64,000 nucleotides of DNA. Origin: Aquilonibacter sp963703325 (GTDB lineage Bacteria > Vulcanimicrobiota > Vulcanimicrobiia > Vulcanimicrobiales > Vulcanimicrobiaceae). The stretch spans positions 2,790,001-2,854,000 of the forward strand of contig OY969805.1 in assembly GCA_963703325.1 (NCBI GenBank), written 5' to 3'. Made by a program: the position numbers and the translations under genes. Under the pieces are notes generated by a model. It searched no databases and had not been told where the DNA came from. It worked only from the letters and a program-made list of their open reading frames with translations. Every line of letters starts with the position of its first letter. Positions within the stretch are counted from its first letter, which is position 1. Below are positions 30,320-39,230 of this stretch, piece after piece.

Positions 30320-31726
30320 ATGTCTATGACCGCGCCCTCCGACCGGACAACCGGTCCGATCTACTGCGAAACCGCGCTCGATGCGATCGGGAATACGCCA
30401 CTCGTCAAACTCAATAAGGTTACCGACGGGGCGGAATGCCTCGTGCTGGCCAAGGTTGAGTACGTTAATCCCGGAGGAAGCGTTAAGGATCGGCCCGCGG
30501 TTGCGATGCTCGAAGAGGCCGAGCGCGCGGGCCTGCTCAAGCCGGCCGGTACGATCGTCGAGCCGACAAGCGGCAACACCGGGTCTGGTCTCGCGATGGC
30601 TGCCGCAATTCGCGGCTACCGTTGCATTCTCGTCATGCCCGATAAGATGGCAAAAGAAAAGATCGACTTGCTCAAAGCCTACGGCGCCGAGGTCGTCGTA
30701 ACGCCGACCAACGTGCCGAATGATTCGGCCGAGTCGTACTACGGCGTGGCCAATCGCCTCGCCTCGGAAATCCCCGGCGCGTTTCAACCCAATCAATTTC
30801 ACAATCACCACAATCCTGAGGCGCACTACCATACAACGGGTCCGGAGATTTGGCGTGACACGCGCGGTACCATCACGCATTTCGTCGCCGGTATCGGTAC
30901 CGGCGGCACCATCTCCGGCACGGCGCGCTATCTCAAAGACCAAAATCCGAAGATTCATGTCGTTGGCGCCGATCCGGAGGGCTCGATCTATTCTGGGGAC
31001 ACGCCGCGTTCGTACGCGGTCGAAGGCATCGGGATGAGCTATCTGCCCGAAACCGTCGATCTCAAAGTCATCGACGAAATGGTCCGCGTCTCGGATCGCG
31101 AGTCGTTTCTCATGGCCCGGCGAATCACGCGCGAAGAGGGCTTGCTCGTCGGTGGATCGTCCGGTACGGCGGCGGTGGCAGCTGTCAAACTCGCGCGCAC
31201 GCTGCCGAAGGACGCAATCGTGGTTGTCCTGTTCCCCGATTCGGGACGCGGCTACATGTCCAAGATTTTCAACGACGAGTGGATGATCGCTAACGGCTTC
31301 CTCGCCGAGGGCAAACGCAAGGCGACCGTTGGTGACGTGCTGCGCGGAAAAACGCCGCTGCCGCCGATGATCACGGTCAAGCCCCACGACACCGTACGGA
31401 CGGCGCTCGATCTTTTGCGCAAGTACGAAATATCTCAGCTGCCGGTGGTGAACGGACACGACATCGTCGGCAGCGTCAATGACGTCGGCGTCATGCAGGC
31501 GGTGTTCGATCAGTCCGACATTCTTCACAAGCCGGTGAGCGAGGTGATGGGACGTCCGTTCCCTGCGCTCGAGCAGCACGATGAGATCGAGAAGGCGTAC
31601 AAGCTGCTGACCTTAGCGAATCCGGCCGTGGTCGTCACTGACGACGGCGAACCGATCGGCGTGCTCGCTCGGCAAGATATCATCAGCTTCTTATCCGCGA
31701 GCAGCAGTACGCTGGAGCCGAAATAA
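30320..31726 (+). CDS. cbs: Cystathionine beta-synthase with two C-terminal CBS domains
   Basis: 468 aa PLP enzyme that joins serine and homocysteine to cystathionine. The PLP-Lys is in NPGGSVKDR; PTSGNTGSGLA and GIGTGGTISGTARYL bind the cofactor phosphate and substrate. Two CBS modules follow after about residue 345 (VKPHDTVRTALDLL; FPALEQHDEIEKAYKLL). No N-terminal heme domain is present. ATG 30320 is the first of two close Mets. It is 2 nt upstream of the cystathionine gamma-lyase gene; together they run methionine-to-cysteine (reverse) transsulfuration. Confidence 0.95.
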   Translation: MSMTAPSDRTTGPIYCETALDAIGNTPLVKLNKVTDGAECLVLAKVEYVNPGGSVKDRPAVAMLEEAERAGLLKPAGTIVEPTSGNTGSGLAMAAAIRGYRCILVMPDKMAKEKIDLLKAYGAEVVVTPTNVPNDSAESYYGVANRLASEIPGAFQPNQFHNHHNPEAHYHTTGPEIWRDTRGTITHFVAGIGTGGTISGTARYLKDQNPKIHVVGADPEGSIYSGDTPRSYAVEGIGMSYLPETVDLKVIDEMVRVSDRESFLMARRITREEGLLVGGSSGTAAVAAVKLARTLPKDAIVVVLFPDSGRGYMSKIFNDEWMIANGFLAEGKRKATVGDVLRGKTPLPPMITVKPHDTVRTALDLLRKYEISQLPVVNGHDIVGSVNDVGVMQAVFDQSDILHKPVSEVMGRPFPALEQHDEIEKAYKLLTLANPAVVVTDDGEPIGVLARQDIISFLSASSSTLEPK

Positions 31727-31728
31727 CG

Positions 31729-32895
31729 ATGAAGTTTTCGACTCGGGCTATTCACGTGGGTCAAGAGGCCGATCCCGCAACGGGTGCGACGATCGTGCCC
31801 ATTTATCAAACCTCCACCTACACCCAAGATGCGGTCGGCGAACACAAAGGCTTTGACTATTCGCGGACGATCAATCCCACGCGGCTCGCGCTCGAAAAAC
31901 AGCTCGCATCGCTCGAAGGCGGCGCGCACGGCTATGCCTTCGCAAGCGGCATGGCTGCGACCGCCGCGGTGCTCAATCTGCTCTCGGCCGGCGATCATGC
32001 GGTCGTGACCGACGACCTCTACGGCGGCACCTACCGGCTGTTCACGCGCGTGCTCGAGCGCTATGGGCTCGAGTTTACCTACGTCGACATGAGCGACGTC
32101 GATGCGGTGCGCGCGGCGATCCGCCCCAACACGAAACTGTTCTGGATCGAAACGCCGACCAATCCGCTGCTCAAACTCATCGATATCGCCGCTATCTCCT
32201 CGATGCGCACGGGCGGGCAGATCGTCGCGGTTGATAATACGTTTGCGACACCGTACTTTCAGCAACCGCTCGCGCTGGGCGCCGACGTGGTCGTGCACTC
32301 GACCACCAAGTACATCGGCGGCCACTCCGATGTCGTCGGTGGTGTTGCGATCGCCAATGACGATGCCATCGCCGACGTCATCAAGTTCCACCAAAACGCC
32401 GTCGGCGGCGTACCGGGACCGCACGACGCGTGGCTGACGATGCGTGGAGCGAAGACGCTTGCGCTGCGCATGCAAGCGCACGCGCGGAACGCGCAGGCCG
32501 TTGCGGAGTTCCTCGAGGCACATCCCGAGGTCGATCGCGTCTACTATCCCGGCCTGCCGTCGCACCCGCAGCATGCACTGGCGAAACGGCAGATGTCCGG
32601 CTTCGGCGGGATGGTGTCGTTCGTTCTCGAGGGACCGCCATCGCGCGCGCTCGACTTCGCGCACCGCTTGCGCTTCTTCAGTCTTGCCGAAAGTCTGGGC
32701 GGCGTCGAATCGTTGATCTGCCATCCGGCACGCATGACGCACGGGTCGATTCCCAAAGAAGACCGCGAGCGGCGCGGCGTGACCGACGGACTGTTACGTC
32801 TCTCCGTCGGCATCGAAGATATCGAGGATCTGCTCGAGGATCTGCGCTCTGCGTTACGGGCGGTTGACCGGGTAGCGAACAGCGCTCGCGTCTGA
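31729..32895 (+). CDS. Cystathionine gamma-lyase (or gamma-synthase), PLP-dependent
   Basis: 388 aa of the Cys/Met metabolism PLP family. YGGTYRLF, SGMAATAAVLNLL, and the PLP-Lys in HSTTKYIGGHSD are present; SLGGVESLICHPA is the usual C-terminal block. Lyase and synthase cannot be separated by sequence alone; pairing with cystathionine beta-synthase favours the lyase, releasing cysteine. Its 3' end overlaps the convergent secreted-protein gene by 42 nt. Confidence 0.93.
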   Translation: MKFSTRAIHVGQEADPATGATIVPIYQTSTYTQDAVGEHKGFDYSRTINPTRLALEKQLASLEGGAHGYAFASGMAATAAVLNLLSAGDHAVVTDDLYGGTYRLFTRVLERYGLEFTYVDMSDVDAVRAAIRPNTKLFWIETPTNPLLKLIDIAAISSMRTGGQIVAVDNTFATPYFQQPLALGADVVVHSTTKYIGGHSDVVGGVAIANDDAIADVIKFHQNAVGGVPGPHDAWLTMRGAKTLALRMQAHARNAQAVAEFLEAHPEVDRVYYPGLPSHPQHALAKRQMSGFGGMVSFVLEGPPSRALDFAHRLRFFSLAESLGGVESLICHPARMTHGSIPKEDRERRGVTDGLLRLSVGIEDIEDLLEDLRSALRAVDRVANSARV

Positions 32896-33432
32896 CATTA
32901 AGCGGCGCGCACTGTCGCCATCGAGGTCGCTGAGCTGCGACTGGAGCATCACCGATACGCCGCGCTGCCCGTCCGCCCAGAGTAAGATGTAGAACTTCTG
33001 AACGTTAAAGCCCGAGCCGCTGCTCATCTCCATGAACTGGGCGGGCATGCCGTTGCGCAGTTTCGTATCCACTTTGTTCTTGAAGAACGGGGTGTCATAT
33101 TGATCGCGTAGCTGGCTTTCGAGCTGTGAATCGAACGCCTTGTAATCGCCTTCGAAGTATTCTTGCGAAATGACCAGACGGCGCGGATGTTCCTTATCCG
33201 GATAGATCCACGCGGCGACGATCGACGGATCGTCGCCAAGCTTGTCAACTGGGATTTGCCGCTGCCCAATCGGACGGAACCCGTCGGGAGCACGGAAATG
33301 CATCGCCGGATCGTCGTAGACTTGCCAGTCGGACGGCGTCGGCATCGGGGTTGCTTGCTGTGCATGCAACGCAACCGGCGATACCCATACGGCGGCACAT
33401 AGCAGAACCAGGATCACGAAAGCGCGCTTCAA
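32854..33432 (-). CDS. Secreted protein of unknown function
   Basis: 192 aa. Signal peptide (KRAFVILVLLCAAVWVSPVALHA), then WQVYDDPAMHFRAPDGFRPIG, the start of a small beta domain seen in many exported proteins of unknown role, with LLWADGQRGVSVMLQS later. The start overlaps the upstream esterase stop (ATGA-type, 33429-33432), so the two are coupled. No catalytic motif is visible. Confidence 0.8.
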   Translation of the reverse strand: MKRAFVILVLLCAAVWVSPVALHAQQATPMPTPSDWQVYDDPAMHFRAPDGFRPIGQRQIPVDKLGDDPSIVAAWIYPDKEHPRRLVISQEYFEGDYKAFDSQLESQLRDQYDTPFFKNKVDTKLRNGMPAQFMEMSSGSGFNVQKFYILLWADGQRGVSVMLQSQLSDLDGDSARRLMSDASAVRYPVNRP

Positions 33433-34469
33433 TGGTCGTTCCTATCGAGGACGTCGGCTAGGGCCGGGAGAGAAATTTCGTAGCGGTATCCCACGTTGCG
33501 GTGATCGTCGTCGAACTCCTCGTGGCGCACCTCCAGCCCAAGTTCGCGAATCCGCTCGGCGACGAGTCGCGCGCCGATGTCGAGCCCGTATTCGTCGCGG
33601 CGCCCGCAGTCCAGATAGCGCAGTCGTAAACGCTGCAGCGCTTGCTGCGCGCCGGTGACACGTTCGACCGGATCGAACGCGAGCCAGCGCGCGAACACGT
33701 CGTCGCGCAGCGCCCCGGTGTGCAGATCAAACGGCAGATCGAGATCGAACGCCTTGGCAGAGCGGGGAGAGTACGCGGCGGTGTATGCGAGCATCTCCAT
33801 CGTTTGGAACTCCGGCTGCGTGCGCTTAAACTTCTTCTCGAATACCTCGACAAAGGTAGCTATCGAAAAGTCGTGTTTCTCCAGCGTGCGCTGCACCGAT
33901 GGAAACGCCGGCGGCGACGCATACGTGAAATACGCATCGCCGCTATGTGATGCAAATGCCGCAAAGACCCCGGGATGTTCCATCACCAAGTGCATCGAGC
34001 CAAAGCCACCCGAGGACTTGCCGAGCACCGCGCGCCCGCCTTCGCGCGCGATCGTGCGATACGACGCATCGACGTGCCCCACCACATCGCGAACGGTGTA
34101 CGTGGCATAGTTGCCGTTGTGGATCGAATCGATGTACTGCGATCCGCCCAGGCGCGTGAACCCGTCGACGATAACCAGAATTGCCGGCGGCATGCGCCGT
34201 TCGTGGATAAGGCGATCGGCCCACTGCACGACGTTGCGTTCCCAGGGACGTGCCGACACAAGTGCAAGCCCGTCGCCGCTGTACCCGTGCAGCACGTAGA
34301 GCACCGGATAGGCGCGCGAGCCGTGCGAATCGTAAGCGGGCGGCGTGTAGACGACCACGGCGCGCTCGGCGGAATCGCCCAGAGGATTGCCGGCAAGCGC
34401 CGCGCTCGTGATGCGATCGAAGTGCAGCGCGCCGCGCAGACCTAGCAATGTACCGTAGGTCGATTCCAT
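33429..34469 (-). CDS. Putative esterase (esterase D / Fes-like alpha/beta hydrolase)
   Basis: 346 aa from ATG 34469 (ATG 34481 is also possible). YPVLYVLHGYSGDGLAL, the elbow GKSSGGFGSMHL with the nucleophile Ser, and a C-terminal DDDHRNVGYRYE with the His match the Fes/esterase-D family (S-formylglutathione hydrolase, enterochelin esterase, mycolyltransferase relatives). No signal peptide is seen. Divergent from the GH35-like gene across about 40 nt, so the two could share regulation and act on the same acylated glycan; that link is inferred. Confidence 0.87.
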   Translation of the reverse strand: MESTYGTLLGLRGALHFDRITSAALAGNPLGDSAERAVVVYTPPAYDSHGSRAYPVLYVLHGYSGDGLALVSARPWERNVVQWADRLIHERRMPPAILVIVDGFTRLGGSQYIDSIHNGNYATYTVRDVVGHVDASYRTIAREGGRAVLGKSSGGFGSMHLVMEHPGVFAAFASHSGDAYFTYASPPAFPSVQRTLEKHDFSIATFVEVFEKKFKRTQPEFQTMEMLAYTAAYSPRSAKAFDLDLPFDLHTGALRDDVFARWLAFDPVERVTGAQQALQRLRLRYLDCGRRDEYGLDIGARLVAERIRELGLEVRHEEFDDDHRNVGYRYEISLPALADVLDRNDH

Positions 34470-34509
34470 CGCCAGGGGCATTGTGTGCGCGAAGGCAACT
34501 CCCTGCGGC

Positions 34510-36621
34510 ATGCATCTCGTGCTCGTACTTGCCGCGCTCCTATGGCAAAGCTGGCACACCTCGGCGATCGTCGATGACCGGCGAACGCCGGTGTTTACCG
34601 TCGATGGCCGGCCGTACTTCGTCTACGGCGCCGCCTTCTTCTACGAACGCACGCCGGTTGCGCAGTGGCGCAGCGACCTCGAATGGTATCGCGCGATGGG
34701 CATCAACACGATCGATCTCTACCTGATTTGGAACTGGCACGAACCCAACGAGCACACGATCGACTTCACCGGCCGCACCAACCCGCAGCGCAATCTCGTC
34801 AAGCTGTTCACGCTCATCCATCAACTTGGATTCAAAGTCATCGTGCGTCCGGGCCCGGTGATTCGCAACGAGTGGCGGAATGGCGGCTACCCCGACTGGC
34901 TCCTCGAGCGCCCCGACTACGACATGCCGCTGCACGACGTGCTCGAAGGACGCTACCCGGCGACCGCGACGTTGCAAAACGCGCACGCGAACACCGCGGC
35001 CGATGAGTGGCTCCACAATCCCGTGCACCTGCGCTATGCGTCGCAATGGCTGCACGACGTCCTAACCGAGATCGCGCCGTGGTCGCACGACGTCATCGCG
35101 ATCGCGCTTGACGACGACCAAGGTGCCTATCTGGACAACGACACCTATCCTGCGCCGCATTGGCATGCCTACATGAACTGGTTGAAGGCGCAGGTGCAAC
35201 ACACGGTCGGCACGCGCGTCCCGCTCTTCATCAATACGTATCAGATGAAGGTGACGGCCTCGGCACCGGTCTGGGCGTGGGGCAATTGGTATCAGAGCGA
35301 TGCGTATCGCATCGGCGATCACGACCTCTCCCAACTCGCGCTCTCGCTCGGTCTGTTGCAGACGCAGTCGAACGTCCCGGTAATGACCAGTGAGTTTCAG
35401 GCCGGCTGGCTGCAAGGCGCCAATGATACGGCGCCACGTCCGGCCGCGCCCGAGAACACCACGCTCGCGCTGCACGAAATGCTGCAATTTGGCGCGCACG
35501 GCGTCGTCAACTTCCCGGTGCAAGACACGCGCAATCCCGCCGGCTATGAAGCGCCGTGGGCGAATTGGTTCTACGGCTGGGATGCCGCGCTCGACGTCGA
35601 CGGCAATCCGTCGCCGCGCTATGCACCGACCGCGGCGTTCGGCGCGCTGGTGCTGCGCTACGGTGCGCTGCTGGCGACGATGGAACCGCAGGCGGATCGC
35701 GCAATTGCGTGGCGCGGCGATGCCGACGCAACCATCGCGCAGCTGCAGCAGTGCTTTGCCCTCGCGCTCACCTGCCGCGTGTACGATCCGCGCTATCAAC
35801 GAGCGCCGAAGGTCACCGATCGCTCGAGCACCGGCGGCTTGCACGACGCGGCGCTGCTGGTGGCGCCGGATGCGCGGCGCGCGCTACTCGATATCTTCAA
35901 TCCGGACACGTCCGCGCGCATCACCCGTGCAACCACGGTCACGGTCGGCTCGAAGCGCTACACGATCGCCTCGCAGCATATCGCGCCGGGCGGTGCGATC
36001 GACATTCCGCTCGGGTTCACGCCGCCACCGTCACCCGGGATGCGACCGTTGGCGCATGCAACGCCACTCCCGATCGCGTGGCGCAGCGTTCCGCCGGGTG
36101 GTGCCATCGCGTACCCGCTCGACGTTTTCCATGACGAGATGCCGACCTACGTGCTCGACAACGGCATCGTGCGCGTCGTCGTTTCGGCCAACGCCGGCGC
36201 GCGCTCGTTCATCTATGAAGACGAGCGCACGCACCACAACTATTTCAACACGATCGGCGCGTTACGCGACGACGTCGCCACACCGCCGACCCCATCACCC
36301 CGCGACTATATCGCGGCCTACACGCATCCGATCCCGGCCGGGACGTTCAACCGTCCGTATTCTTGCCGCATCGAGTCGAGCGGTATTCGAGCCGCGCTAC
36401 GCTGCAGCTATATCACCGCGGAGCCGGTTCACTTCGAAAAGACCTTCGTGCTGCTGCCGCGCAGCGATACGTTCGACGTCTATCTGCACGCGAGCGCGGA
36501 TGCCGTCTCATACTCGAACGGTGCGCTTACATTCCCATATCCGGCGAATACCACGGAAGTGATCCACTTCACGCCGCAAGGAGCAAGCTCGCGGGCCCCG
36601 AATCCGGGCGAGTCACCGTAG
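34510..36621 (+). CDS. GH35-like glycoside hydrolase, secreted, with altered acid/base position
   Basis: 703 aa. Short signal peptide (HLVLVLAALLWQSW), then a TIM barrel with GH35 hallmarks: NTIDLYLIWNWHEP, VRPGPVIRNEWRNGGYPDWLL and the nucleophile Glu295 in TSEFQAGW. The usual acid/base block (QVENEYG) reads IALDDDQGAYLD here, so Glu is replaced by Asp near residues 201-203. Beta-sandwich domains fill the second half. Family members are beta-galactosidases. The change may alter specificity, lower activity or mean a non-hydrolytic role. It ends 6 nt before tRNA-Leu. Confidence 0.85.
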   Translation: MHLVLVLAALLWQSWHTSAIVDDRRTPVFTVDGRPYFVYGAAFFYERTPVAQWRSDLEWYRAMGINTIDLYLIWNWHEPNEHTIDFTGRTNPQRNLVKLFTLIHQLGFKVIVRPGPVIRNEWRNGGYPDWLLERPDYDMPLHDVLEGRYPATATLQNAHANTAADEWLHNPVHLRYASQWLHDVLTEIAPWSHDVIAIALDDDQGAYLDNDTYPAPHWHAYMNWLKAQVQHTVGTRVPLFINTYQMKVTASAPVWAWGNWYQSDAYRIGDHDLSQLALSLGLLQTQSNVPVMTSEFQAGWLQGANDTAPRPAAPENTTLALHEMLQFGAHGVVNFPVQDTRNPAGYEAPWANWFYGWDAALDVDGNPSPRYAPTAAFGALVLRYGALLATMEPQADRAIAWRGDADATIAQLQQCFALALTCRVYDPRYQRAPKVTDRSSTGGLHDAALLVAPDARRALLDIFNPDTSARITRATTVTVGSKRYTIASQHIAPGGAIDIPLGFTPPPSPGMRPLAHATPLPIAWRSVPPGGAIAYPLDVFHDEMPTYVLDNGIVRVVVSANAGARSFIYEDERTHHNYFNTIGALRDDVATPPTPSPRDYIAAYTHPIPAGTFNRPYSCRIESSGIRAALRCSYITAEPVHFEKTFVLLPRSDTFDVYLHASADAVSYSNGALTFPYPANTTEVIHFTPQGASSRAPNPGESP

Positions 36622-36627
36622 GCCCGT

Positions 36628-36711
36628 GGGGAAATGGCGGAACGGCAGACGCAGCCGCCTCAAAAGCGGCCGGGGCAACTCGTGTGGGTTCAAATCCCAC
36701 TTTCCCCACCA
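36628..36711 (+). tRNA. tRNA-Leu(CAA)
   Basis: 84 nt class II tRNA with encoded CCA. Acceptor GGGGAAA pairs TTTCCCC; the anticodon loop CTCAAAA carries CAA; a variable arm follows. It lies directly behind the GH35-like gene. Confidence 0.96.
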
Positions 36712-36778
36712 ATAGAGGTGAAGAAAGGCGTATCCCCGCAAGCCCGCTCCGCCGGGTCTTGTGAAAGAGTTTAGGCGT

Positions 36779-37351
36779 ATGCGTATCTCTGCGTCTCTAC
36801 GGTCTGCCGGAATTGGCGTGTTGTTTCTAGCGATGACAGTCGTTGCTGCATGTACAGGCTCAGGGGGATCGCCGGCCGCCACTCCGACTCCAACGCTGCC
36901 CTCCTCGGCCACCGTCACAATTTCTTCGATTAATAACGTGACGTTGCCGACAATCGCGACGTCGGGGATTTCGCTCATCGCCACGTTGTCGGTGGCTACC
37001 ACCCCACCGGGGGTTCCTCCACCTTCGGTGACCGAAACGATTTCGATTTCGGCCCCGACTGGCTCGACGCCGCTCCTTCCGAGTCCGATCGCCTACGTGG
37101 AACTTTCAAGCAGCACGTCGTTTACGTTCGTGGAGTCACCGGCATTTGCGTTTACGTCAGCGTCGGTATCGTCCGGCGAGTCGTATTATCTCGGCTACTA
37201 TAACGGTACGGAGTGGGCAGTCCCCTTCGAAGGGCCCGGCACTGTAAGCGGCAACGCCGTGTCGTTTGCAATGGTCCTAGGAACGTCTCCGGAATTTTTT
37301 CCTATTACGTCCACCCAACCGGAGATCTTCGCTCTGTATGCCTCGCCTTGA
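36779..37351 (+). CDS. Lipoprotein of unknown function
   Basis: 190 aa. Signal peptide with lipobox VVAAC, then SGGSPAATPTPT linker and a Ser/Thr/Val-rich beta-structured body. It contains VTLPTIATSGISLIATLSV, which looks like a surface beta-sandwich. ATG 36779 has AGG just upstream; GTG 36761 is possible. No homology recognised. The composition (few charged residues) is like other secreted proteins of this window. Confidence 0.75.
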   Translation: MRISASLRSAGIGVLFLAMTVVAACTGSGGSPAATPTPTLPSSATVTISSINNVTLPTIATSGISLIATLSVATTPPGVPPPSVTETISISAPTGSTPLLPSPIAYVELSSSTSFTFVESPAFAFTSASVSSGESYYLGYYNGTEWAVPFEGPGTVSGNAVSFAMVLGTSPEFFPITSTQPEIFALYASP

Positions 37352-37421
37352 TGTGCTCGAGAATCAGCGTCCTTCGCATCTTCCCCACCCGCGGGGTTGA
37401 CCGCCCCCCAATCGGGTATGA

Positions 37422-37445
37422 TGCTCCTTGTCAGTACAAGGAGCA
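37422..37445 (+). promoter_or_regulatory. Palindrome covering the ribosome site of the next gene
   Basis: TGCTCCTTG (37422-37430) and CAAGGAGCA (37437-37445) are exact complements with a 6-base loop. The 3' arm contains AAGGAG, the ribosome site of ATG 37449. TATGAT, a possible -10, overlaps the 5' edge (37417-37422). It could be an RNA hairpin blocking translation or a repressor site. Confidence 0.6.
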
Positions 37446-37448
37446 ACC

Positions 37449-37838
37449 ATGTCGAAATTCGCACTCGCCATCTTTCTTTTGGCGGCCTTAACGCCGGGCT
37501 TCGCCAGCGCCTGTAGCAATCTATCGGTCGGAAACGTCGGGGTCAAGAACATGACCAGCGACGGCAAACTCAACCACTACCAGATCAACGGTGTGGTAAC
37601 CAACAACGGCGCAAACCAGTCCTCAAGCACGCTGCAAGCCGTCGATATCTATCGGGGGCCGGTGAAACTCGATTCCAAGTCGGTCCCGCCGCTCAAGGCC
37701 GGCCAATCATTCACCTTCACCTACATCTCGGATCGTTCGAGCGACGCCGGAAACAACACGTCCCATTTGCGCTTCGTACTCGATGCAAAGAACGGCTCGA
37801 TGTGCGGCACGCCGGCTCCCGCAACCGTGACCTTCTAG
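37449..37838 (+). CDS. Secreted CARDB-like protein, first of a tandem pair
   Basis: 129 aa. Signal peptide (SKFALAIFLLAALTPGFASA), then a single beta-sandwich: SVGNVGVKNM, NHYQINGVVTNNG, LQAVDIYRGPVKLDSKSVPPLKAGQ, resembling CARDB/cell-adhesion-like domains. Two Cys (one at the mature N-terminus, one near the end) may pair. It is about 65 percent identical by eye to the next gene. Strong ribosome site AAGGAGC lies in a hairpin. Confidence 0.85.
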   Translation: MSKFALAIFLLAALTPGFASACSNLSVGNVGVKNMTSDGKLNHYQINGVVTNNGANQSSSTLQAVDIYRGPVKLDSKSVPPLKAGQSFTFTYISDRSSDAGNNTSHLRFVLDAKNGSMCGTPAPATVTF

Positions 37839-37869
37839 GCTTTCCGCGCCGGTGGCCGAAGAGCGCAGC

Positions 37870-38259
37870 ATGTCGAAATTCGCACTCGCCATCTTGCTCT
37901 TGGCCGCCTTTGCGCCGGGCATCGCCGACGCTTGTAGCAATCTGGTGCTGCGAAACGTCGGGGTCAAGAGCATGAGGACCGTCGGCAAACTCAACTACTA
38001 CCAGATCAATGGTACGGTTACGAACATTGATGTAAACCAACCGTCAAGGACGCTACAAGCCGTCGACATCTACCGGGGACCGGTAAAGCTCGATTCCAAA
38101 TCGATTCAGCCGCTCAAGACCCGTCAATCGTTCTACTTCCAGTACATCTCGGAACGTTCGAGCGACGCTAGAACCGGCCCGTCCCACCTGCGCTTTGTGC
38201 TCGATGCCAAGAACCCCCCGATGTGCACGTCCCCGGCTCCGGCGGACGTAACATTTTAG
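37870..38259 (+). CDS. Secreted CARDB-like protein, second of a tandem pair
   Basis: 129 aa, the same length and layout as the preceding gene: SKFALAILLLAAFAPGIADA signal peptide, VLRNVGVKSM, LNYYQINGTVTN, LQAVDIYRGPVKLDSKS. Differences cluster in the loops (NIDVNQPSR versus NNGANQSSS), consistent with divergence after duplication. It lies 31 nt downstream of its twin and overlaps the next gene by 37 nt. Confidence 0.85.
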   Translation: MSKFALAILLLAAFAPGIADACSNLVLRNVGVKSMRTVGKLNYYQINGTVTNIDVNQPSRTLQAVDIYRGPVKLDSKSIQPLKTRQSFYFQYISERSSDARTGPSHLRFVLDAKNPPMCTSPAPADVTF

Positions 38260-39230
38260 CCTCGCTACTCCTCGTCGCGGCAGTAGTAGCGGCAGCGCCG
38301 GCCAACGACGCGCAATTGGTCGGCGTTACCCGTCTGTCGCTGACGGCCGCGCCGACCAACTTTGCGGCGCTGCGTTCGCCGGTGTTTTCGTCTCTACCGA
38401 ACCAGCGAAACTACAAGTCTACGCCTGAGTTTGCGAGACGCTGCCCCGACTGCGCGATCTACGACAAGTTTGCGACCGCATCGCTCGACGAGAGCTGGAA
38501 CATGCAGTTTCATTGGGATACAAATCGGGCATGGTCGAAAACGCAGCTGGACGCCTATGTCCTAGCGACGTTCGGCCCGCTCTTTCCCGGTGCGACGCTC
38601 CAGCGCGCGACTTCGGGCGGCCACGACTATTTCGGCTGGTCGCGCGACCAAACGAAACAATTTCTCTACGTGATTACCGATACCGATGCGCGCGGGTTTC
38701 GCGTAATAGTCGGCCATTTTCTTGCGAGCAACGAGCACGTCGTCCGCTTTTCTCGCGGCCTAACGACCGCGGACCGCGACGAGCTCGCGAAATCCGTGCA
38801 GAATTTTCTAACCGTCGCATCTGCGGGCGTCGACACGAACTTTGCGTCGCTGCTGGGAAAACAGACGAACAGCGAGTGGTACGCGCTGAATATGGGCTTC
38901 GGCGGGATGCTAACCGACTGCCGCGCGGTCAGGGACATCGCTGCCAATCCGAGTCCCAGCAACCGATCGACGTGGTTTGTTTCCTGCGCGACCCCCGCGA
39001 TCGGAGGCCCTGCCGCGCAATCTGCGACGGAACTCCACGACGCTGTGAGCGCTGCGCTGCCGGACGGGTTCACGCCAACAACCGATCCAAATATGTTGAT
39101 CGGCATGGCCTATCGCTGGGATCGTAAGTCCGATAATGCGATGATATTCATTCGCCCGAATGCCTACGACCCCACCGGAGCAACCACGGTGTACGATCTG
39201 GAAGTCGCGCACTTTTTGCCGTTGCCCTAG
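38223..39230 (+). CDS. Secreted protein of unknown function
   Basis: 335 aa from GTG 38223, which lies inside the preceding gene. Hydrophobic N-terminal segment (ILASLLLVAAVVAAAPA) as signal peptide, then a body with CPDCAIYDKF (a Cys pair near residue 75), DYFGWSRDQTKQFLYVITD and a later pair of Cys (DCRAV, SCATP). Beta-rich. No known family seen. The 3' end overlaps the convergent rpiA by 4 nt. The long overlap at its start leaves the N-terminus uncertain. Confidence 0.7.
   Translation: MHVPGSGGRNILASLLLVAAVVAAAPANDAQLVGVTRLSLTAAPTNFAALRSPVFSSLPNQRNYKSTPEFARRCPDCAIYDKFATASLDESWNMQFHWDTNRAWSKTQLDAYVLATFGPLFPGATLQRATSGGHDYFGWSRDQTKQFLYVITDTDARGFRVIVGHFLASNEHVVRFSRGLTTADRDELAKSVQNFLTVASAGVDTNFASLLGKQTNSEWYALNMGFGGMLTDCRAVRDIAANPSPSNRSTWFVSCATPAIGGPAAQSATELHDAVSAALPDGFTPTTDPNMLIGMAYRWDRKSDNAMIFIRPNAYDPTGATTVYDLEVAHFLPLP

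Noticed and set aside
30260..32742. Long minus-strand open frames opposite the transsulfuration genes
   Set aside because: They mirror the codon pattern of high-GC genes on the other strand and show no domain; the plus-strand genes are unmistakable.
35062..36562. Further long frames within the GH35-like gene on both strands
   Set aside because: Shadow frames of a high-GC gene, Arg-rich with no recognisable motif.
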